The notes under the pieces are model-generated. The model did not search any database, was not told where the DNA came from, and worked only from the letters and a program-made list of their open reading frames with translations. The translations under genes were made by a program, and so were the position numbers. From Dorea longicatena (GTDB lineage: Bacteria > Bacillota > Clostridia > Lachnospirales > Lachnospiraceae), in assembly GCF_025150085.1 (NCBI RefSeq), contig NZ_CP102280.1, positions 1,437,001-1,501,000 on the forward strand: DNA of 64,000 bases, in the 5' to 3' direction. Every line of letters begins with the position of its first letter. The stretch's first letter is position 1. Shown piece by piece: positions 60,228 through 64,000 of this stretch.

Positions 60228-60920
60228 ATGAATCAATCTAATACCATGAGAGAAATGCCGAAAGACGAGCGGCCATATGAAAAATGTGCACGTCTGGGAG
60301 CGGACAGTTTAAGTGACGTTGAATTATTGGCGGTATTATTAAGAACAGGAACTCAGGGTGAAAATGCAGTAGACCTTGCAAGAAGGGTCCTGTATCATGC
60401 CGGCGAAAACGGAATCCTCGGGATTCACCAGTTTAATGTTGAACGTTTGAAAAAGATCAAGGGAATCGGTCAGGTAAAAGCAATTCAGATATCCTGTATA
60501 TCGGAACTTGCAAAAAGGCTTTCCAAAGCTTCATATGAAGAAACCGTATGTTTTACCGAACCGAAAACGATTGCACAATATTATATGGAAGATTTAAGAC
60601 ACGAGAAACAGGAACATATGAAATTATTGATGTTAAACTCGAAGGCAAAGCTTCTCGGCGAAACCAATATTTCAAAAGGGACAGTAAATGCATCCCTTAT
60701 TACACCGAGAGAGCTTTTTATAGAAGCATTGCAGAAGAATGCGGTATCAATTATAATTTTACATAATCATCCAAGTGGTGATCCGACTCCAAGCCGTGAA
60801 GATATGTTGACAACAAAAAGAATTCTGGATGCGGGTGCGCTTATAGGAATTGATTTGTTAGATCATATTATTATTGGCAATAATTGCTATATGAGTTTTC
60901 GTGAGGAGGGCATGCTGTAA
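60228..60920 (+). CDS. radC: RadC/JAB-domain protein
   Basis: 230 residues. N-terminal helix-hairpin-helix region (MPKDERPYEKCARLGADSLS, LKKIKGIGQVKAIQI), then the JAMM motif HNHPSGDPTPSREDMLTTKR with ISKGTVNASLITPRE. The biochemical role is unresolved despite the DNA repair name. Located directly upstream of mreBCD as in many Firmicutes. Confidence 0.95.
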   Translation: MNQSNTMREMPKDERPYEKCARLGADSLSDVELLAVLLRTGTQGENAVDLARRVLYHAGENGILGIHQFNVERLKKIKGIGQVKAIQISCISELAKRLSKASYEETVCFTEPKTIAQYYMEDLRHEKQEHMKLLMLNSKAKLLGETNISKGTVNASLITPRELFIEALQKNAVSIIILHNHPSGDPTPSREDMLTTKRILDAGALIGIDLLDHIIIGNNCYMSFREEGML

Positions 60921-60956
60921 ATTCTGCAAACAAGATAGAAGAAAGGATTCTGTCAG

Positions 60957-61985
60957 ATGGCAAGAAATGTATACGGGCTGGACCTTGGTTCTTATGATAT
61001 AAAGGTCTACGATAAGAAAAAAGATACGATCTGGAAAGAGAAAAATGTAATTGCATTTAAAGATAACCGGGATCGCGATATTTTTGCAGTTGGAGATGAT
61101 GCATTCAGTATGTATGGAAAAGCACCATCCAATATAGAAATCACATTTCCTATGGAGGCAGGTGTCATTTCCAGATTTAATGACATGCAGTTTCTGCTTC
61201 AGAACCTGTTAAAAAGGGGACGTCAGTTTTCGCGTGGTTCTGAATATGTGATTGCTGTTCCAACGGATGTAACAGAAGTAGAAAAGAAAGCATTCTTTGA
61301 TCTGGTAATCCATTCAACGGCAAAAGCAAAAGAAGTAAACATTGTAGAGCGGTCTATTGCTGATGCAGTAGGTCTGAATCTTGATATTCAGAATACAAAA
61401 GGTATCATGATTGCGAATTTTGGAGGCGAAACAACCGAGTTATCTGTACTGGCCGGTGGAGGTATGGTTTTAAACCGCCTTGTAAAGGTCGGCGGTCTGA
61501 CGTTTGACCAGGGGATCATCAATCTTGTAAAACACAGTCACGATTTTTTGATCGGACGGCAGACGGCAGAAGTACTTCGAAGAAATTTCAATGTATTTAC
61601 GGGTGATTCCGATTCTATATTATCGGTGGCCGGAAGAGATCTGATCACAGGTGTACCGATGCGAAAGCCTATTTCTATTATGCTTGTCCGTGCGGCAATG
61701 AAGGATCCTCTGCTTGAATGTGTAAAAGCAATACATTCTCTTTTAGACAGGACACCTCCTGAGGTTCGCAAAGCAATTTATGAAAACGGGATTTTCCTCA
61801 CAGGTGGACTTGCAAATATGCCAGGCCTCGAAATATATATCGAGCAGATGGTTGGAATCAAATCAAGGACAGCTCTGGAACCGGATACCTGTGCGGTAAA
61901 TGGGCTGAAGCGTATTATTATGTCAAAAGATTTGAGAAAACTTACATTTTCAATGATAGAAGATAATTATAGGTGGATGAGATAA
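60957..61985 (+). CDS. mreB: Rod-shape protein MreB (actin-like)
   Basis: 342 residues. GLDLGSYDIKVYDKKK phosphate-binding start, PTDVTEVEKKAFFDLV, IVERSIADAVGLNLD, IANFGGETTELSVL and IFLTGGLANMPGLE. Bacterial actin that guides lateral wall synthesis. Several loop positions differ from canonical MreB (GSYDIKVY instead of the usual GTANTLVY), so it may be an Mbl/MreB-like variant. Overlaps mreC by one base. Confidence 0.93.
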   Translation: MARNVYGLDLGSYDIKVYDKKKDTIWKEKNVIAFKDNRDRDIFAVGDDAFSMYGKAPSNIEITFPMEAGVISRFNDMQFLLQNLLKRGRQFSRGSEYVIAVPTDVTEVEKKAFFDLVIHSTAKAKEVNIVERSIADAVGLNLDIQNTKGIMIANFGGETTELSVLAGGGMVLNRLVKVGGLTFDQGIINLVKHSHDFLIGRQTAEVLRRNFNVFTGDSDSILSVAGRDLITGVPMRKPISIMLVRAAMKDPLLECVKAIHSLLDRTPPEVRKAIYENGIFLTGGLANMPGLEIYIEQMVGIKSRTALEPDTCAVNGLKRIIMSKDLRKLTFSMIEDNYRWMR

Positions 61986-62863
61986 TGAAGACAAAAAATC
62001 AATCTTCCCTTCCAAGTAAATACTGGCTGATCATCGTAATCGTCATCTGTGTTATTCTGATGGGGGTAGAACGTATTACCGGAGGGAACGGACCAATCAG
62101 TTTCATTGCAAATTATACAGTAATTCCTATGCAAAAAGGTATCGGATATGTAGGACGTTATATGAGCGATCTTTCCGATAATTTTGAGACACTGCAGGAT
62201 ATGAAAAAGGAAAACAAAAAATTACAATCCAAAGTAGATGATCTTACAATAGACAACACCAGACTCCGTCAGGATCAGTATGAACTGGAAAGACTCCGTG
62301 AATTATATAAACTCGATGAAAATTATTCGGATTATAAAAAAATCGGCGCACATGTAATTTCCAACAGCGGTTCTAACTGGTTCAGCGACTTTACGATCGA
62401 CAAAGGGAGCAAAGACGGAATCAAGAAAAACTGTAATGTTCTTGCAGGCAGCGGCCTTGTGGGAATTGTAACAGAAGTCGGACCTCATTACGCCCGGGTA
62501 CGTTCTATTATAGATGATGAAAGTAATATCAGTGCAATGCTTCTTTCTACTTCAGATACCTGTGTGGTAAGAGGTGATTTAAAACAGATGGAAAATGGAA
62601 GAATCCGTTTTGAAAAGCTTGCTAATAATGATAATAAGATTGAAGTTGGAGAACAAGTCGTTACTTCGCATGTCAGCGACAGATTTCTTCAGGGACTCTT
62701 TATCGGATATGTCAGTGATGTAAAAGTAGATTCCAATAACCTGACACGTTCCGGATACATTACACCTGCTGTTGATTTCAGCAAACTTCAGGAGGTTCTT
62801 GTTATTACAACGACCAAAAGCGAACTCATCAAACAGGAATCCGGAAACACCAAGGGAGAGTAG
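61985..62863 (+). CDS. mreC: Rod-shape protein MreC
   Basis: 292 residues from ATG 61985 (TAATG overlap with mreB, GGTGGATGAG upstream). One N-terminal membrane helix (about 11-28), coiled coil about 65-110, then the beta-rich MreC domain (GSNWFSDFTIDKGSKDGI, VLAGSGLVGIVTEVG, VTSHVSDRFLQGLFIGYV). Scaffold linking MreB to PBP2/RodA. Confidence 0.95.
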   Translation: MKTKNQSSLPSKYWLIIVIVICVILMGVERITGGNGPISFIANYTVIPMQKGIGYVGRYMSDLSDNFETLQDMKKENKKLQSKVDDLTIDNTRLRQDQYELERLRELYKLDENYSDYKKIGAHVISNSGSNWFSDFTIDKGSKDGIKKNCNVLAGSGLVGIVTEVGPHYARVRSIIDDESNISAMLLSTSDTCVVRGDLKQMENGRIRFEKLANNDNKIEVGEQVVTSHVSDRFLQGLFIGYVSDVKVDSNNLTRSGYITPAVDFSKLQEVLVITTTKSELIKQESGNTKGE

Positions 62864-62866
62864 CAT

Positions 62867-63385
62867 ATGAAAAGAAAACTTATCACATTTTTCATTATCA
62901 TTATCTGCTTTTTATTAGAATGTACCGTTTTTCACAGATTGGCATTCGCAACGATCAAACCCAATCTGTTGATTATCGTTACTTCTTCGTTCGGATTTAT
63001 GAGAGGGAAAAAAGAGGGCCTTGCCGTTGGATTTCTGTCCGGTTTCCTGACAGATGTATTCTGGGGAAACACTCTCGGTTTTTACACCCTGCTTTTTTCG
63101 GTAATTGGTTACATGAACGGGTCATTTCGAAGACTCTTTTACGATGATGATATCAAACTTCCTATCGCACTTATTGCGATCAGTGAATTGATATACGGTT
63201 TAGTTACATACTTCTGTATGTATCTTTTGCAGGGGGATTTTGCTTTTGAAGCATACCTGAGACAGATCATTATGCCAGAACTTGTGTATACCATTCTGGT
63301 TACTCTGATTCTGTATCAGATCATATTACACATTAACAAGAAACTGGAAGCAGAAGAGCAAAGGAGTGCAAGTAAATTTGTATAG
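62867..63385 (+). CDS. mreD: Rod-shape protein MreD
   Basis: 172 residues with five to six hydrophobic segments; KPNLLIIVTSSFGFMRGKKEGLAVGFLSGFLTDVFWG is the family signature. Integral membrane partner of MreC. Its 3' end overlaps the PBP2 gene by 8 bp. Confidence 0.95.
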   Translation: MKRKLITFFIIIICFLLECTVFHRLAFATIKPNLLIIVTSSFGFMRGKKEGLAVGFLSGFLTDVFWGNTLGFYTLLFSVIGYMNGSFRRLFYDDDIKLPIALIAISELIYGLVTYFCMYLLQGDFAFEAYLRQIIMPELVYTILVTLILYQIILHINKKLEAEEQRSASKFV

Positions 63386-64000
63386 TTTATGGGAACGGAT
63401 CAAATCCGGCATTGCAGAATTCGTACAATCTCGAATATTTGTATTAATTATTGTCTTTTGTATTACATCGGCAATCCTGGTACAGAGAATATTCTATCTT
63501 CAGATTGTCAAAGGGCAGGAATATCTTGATGATTATAAACTGCAGATTCAGAAAACAAAAGAAATACAGGGTACCCGTGGTAATATCTATGACCGGAACG
63601 GTAATCTGCTGGCATATAATGAATTGGCATATTCCGTTACAATCGAAGATAACGGATCTTATGACAGCATAGCACAACAGAATAAAGTTTTGAACAAGAC
63701 GATTTCTTCTGTTATTAAAATGGTCGAATCGAACGGAGATACCGTTATCAATAACTTCGGAATCATTTTGGACAGTAATAACAATTATCAGTTTGTTGCG
63801 CAAAATGAGACTCAGAAATTACGTTTTATTGCCGATGTATATGGAAAATCAACCATCGACCAGCTTTCTAAAAAACAGAAAGCAACAACGGCAGATGAAC
63901 TTATTCATTATCTCTGTACGGATAAACAAAAGTTCGGAATTAATGAAAAGGAGATGGACAAGTCCACTGTACTAAAACTGATCAATATTCGTTATCAGAT
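63378..64000 (+). CDS. mrdA: Penicillin-binding protein 2 (MrdA), N-terminal part, runs off window
   Basis: 207 codons from a TTG start at 63378 with AAGGAG 11 nt upstream, overlapping mreD; no ATG in frame is nearby. Membrane helix (about 21-42), then the PBP dimerisation-domain opening YLQIVKGQEYLDDYKLQIQ and GTRGNIYDRNGNLLAYNELA. The transpeptidase domain with SxxK lies beyond the window. Elongation-specific peptidoglycan transpeptidase. Confidence 0.92.
   Translation, partial: MYSLWERIKSGIAEFVQSRIFVLIIVFCITSAILVQRIFYLQIVKGQEYLDDYKLQIQKTKEIQGTRGNIYDRNGNLLAYNELAYSVTIEDNGSYDSIAQQNKVLNKTISSVIKMVESNGDTVINNFGIILDSNNNYQFVAQNETQKLRFIADVYGKSTIDQLSKKQKATTADELIHYLCTDKQKFGINEKEMDKSTVLKLINIRYQ

Overview
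The window is a low-GC Firmicutes chromosome, most likely a gut Lachnospiraceae (Blautia/Ruminococcus/Dorea-like). This rests on YqfC/YqfD sporulation genes, an NfnAB-type reductase pair, a Rex-like operator in front of an iron alcohol dehydrogenase, a CIRCE element, small clostridial families (DUF4250-, DUF4321- and DUF896-like) and generally A+T-rich sequence. No rRNA, tRNA or CRISPR array was seen. Family names were assigned by reading motifs; no database search was possible.

Region 1 (1-11,165) is a tandem array of peptide-type (BceAB/FtsX-MacB-like) ABC transporters and GHKL sensor kinases: a permease end + ATPase A, kinase 1 + permease B + ATPase B, kinase 2 + permease C + ATPase C, closed by a strong terminator. 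The two kinases and about 550 bp in front of each form a ~1.85 kb direct repeat. Each repeat carries a promoter, an internal terminator (candidate small RNA) and a second promoter just before the kinase. A stranded ATPase 3' end at 6476-6646 records the recombination. No response regulator is visible. The likely role is sensing of, and defence against, antimicrobial peptides.

Region 2 (11,166-28,700) is an accessory graveyard bounded by two tyrosine recombinases. It contains an integrase cut by an IS1182-type remnant, and a BlaI/M56-peptidase/small secreted protein operon divergent from a candidate orphan class I lanthipeptide precursor followed by a CPBP protease. It also contains a flavodoxin-like gene spliced to the tail of a type III restriction enzyme; a NAD-dependent DNA ligase, frameshifted dUTPase and XRE regulator on the minus strand behind a promoter with two terminators; and two CIRCE-controlled Hsp20 genes. 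Next come a CorA-like gene spliced to a conjugative-element lysozyme/CHAP gene, a membrane protein/XRE pair whose promoter and ribosome-binding site lie inside a perfect 23-bp palindrome, a fourth permease/ATPase pair, and a radical SAM gene cut off at a complete integrase.

Region 3 (28,700-64,000) is ordinary core chromosome: iron alcohol dehydrogenase, nfnAB, a HelD-like helicase, rlmH, a YitT protein, an EEP-family phosphoesterase, ppk behind a Pho-box-like repeat, yqfC-yqfD-phoH-ybeY, a SpoVB/MurJ-like flippase and pyridoxamine kinase. These are followed by a folate/small-protein cluster, miaB, mutS-mutL-miaA, a YnbB-like PLP enzyme, two FAD proteins, radC and mreB-mreC-mreD-mrdA, the last running off the window end.

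The most interesting items are the duplicated sensor/leader modules with candidate small RNAs, the orphan lanthipeptide precursor with its protease neighbours, and the palindrome-controlled XRE unit next to the fourth transporter.
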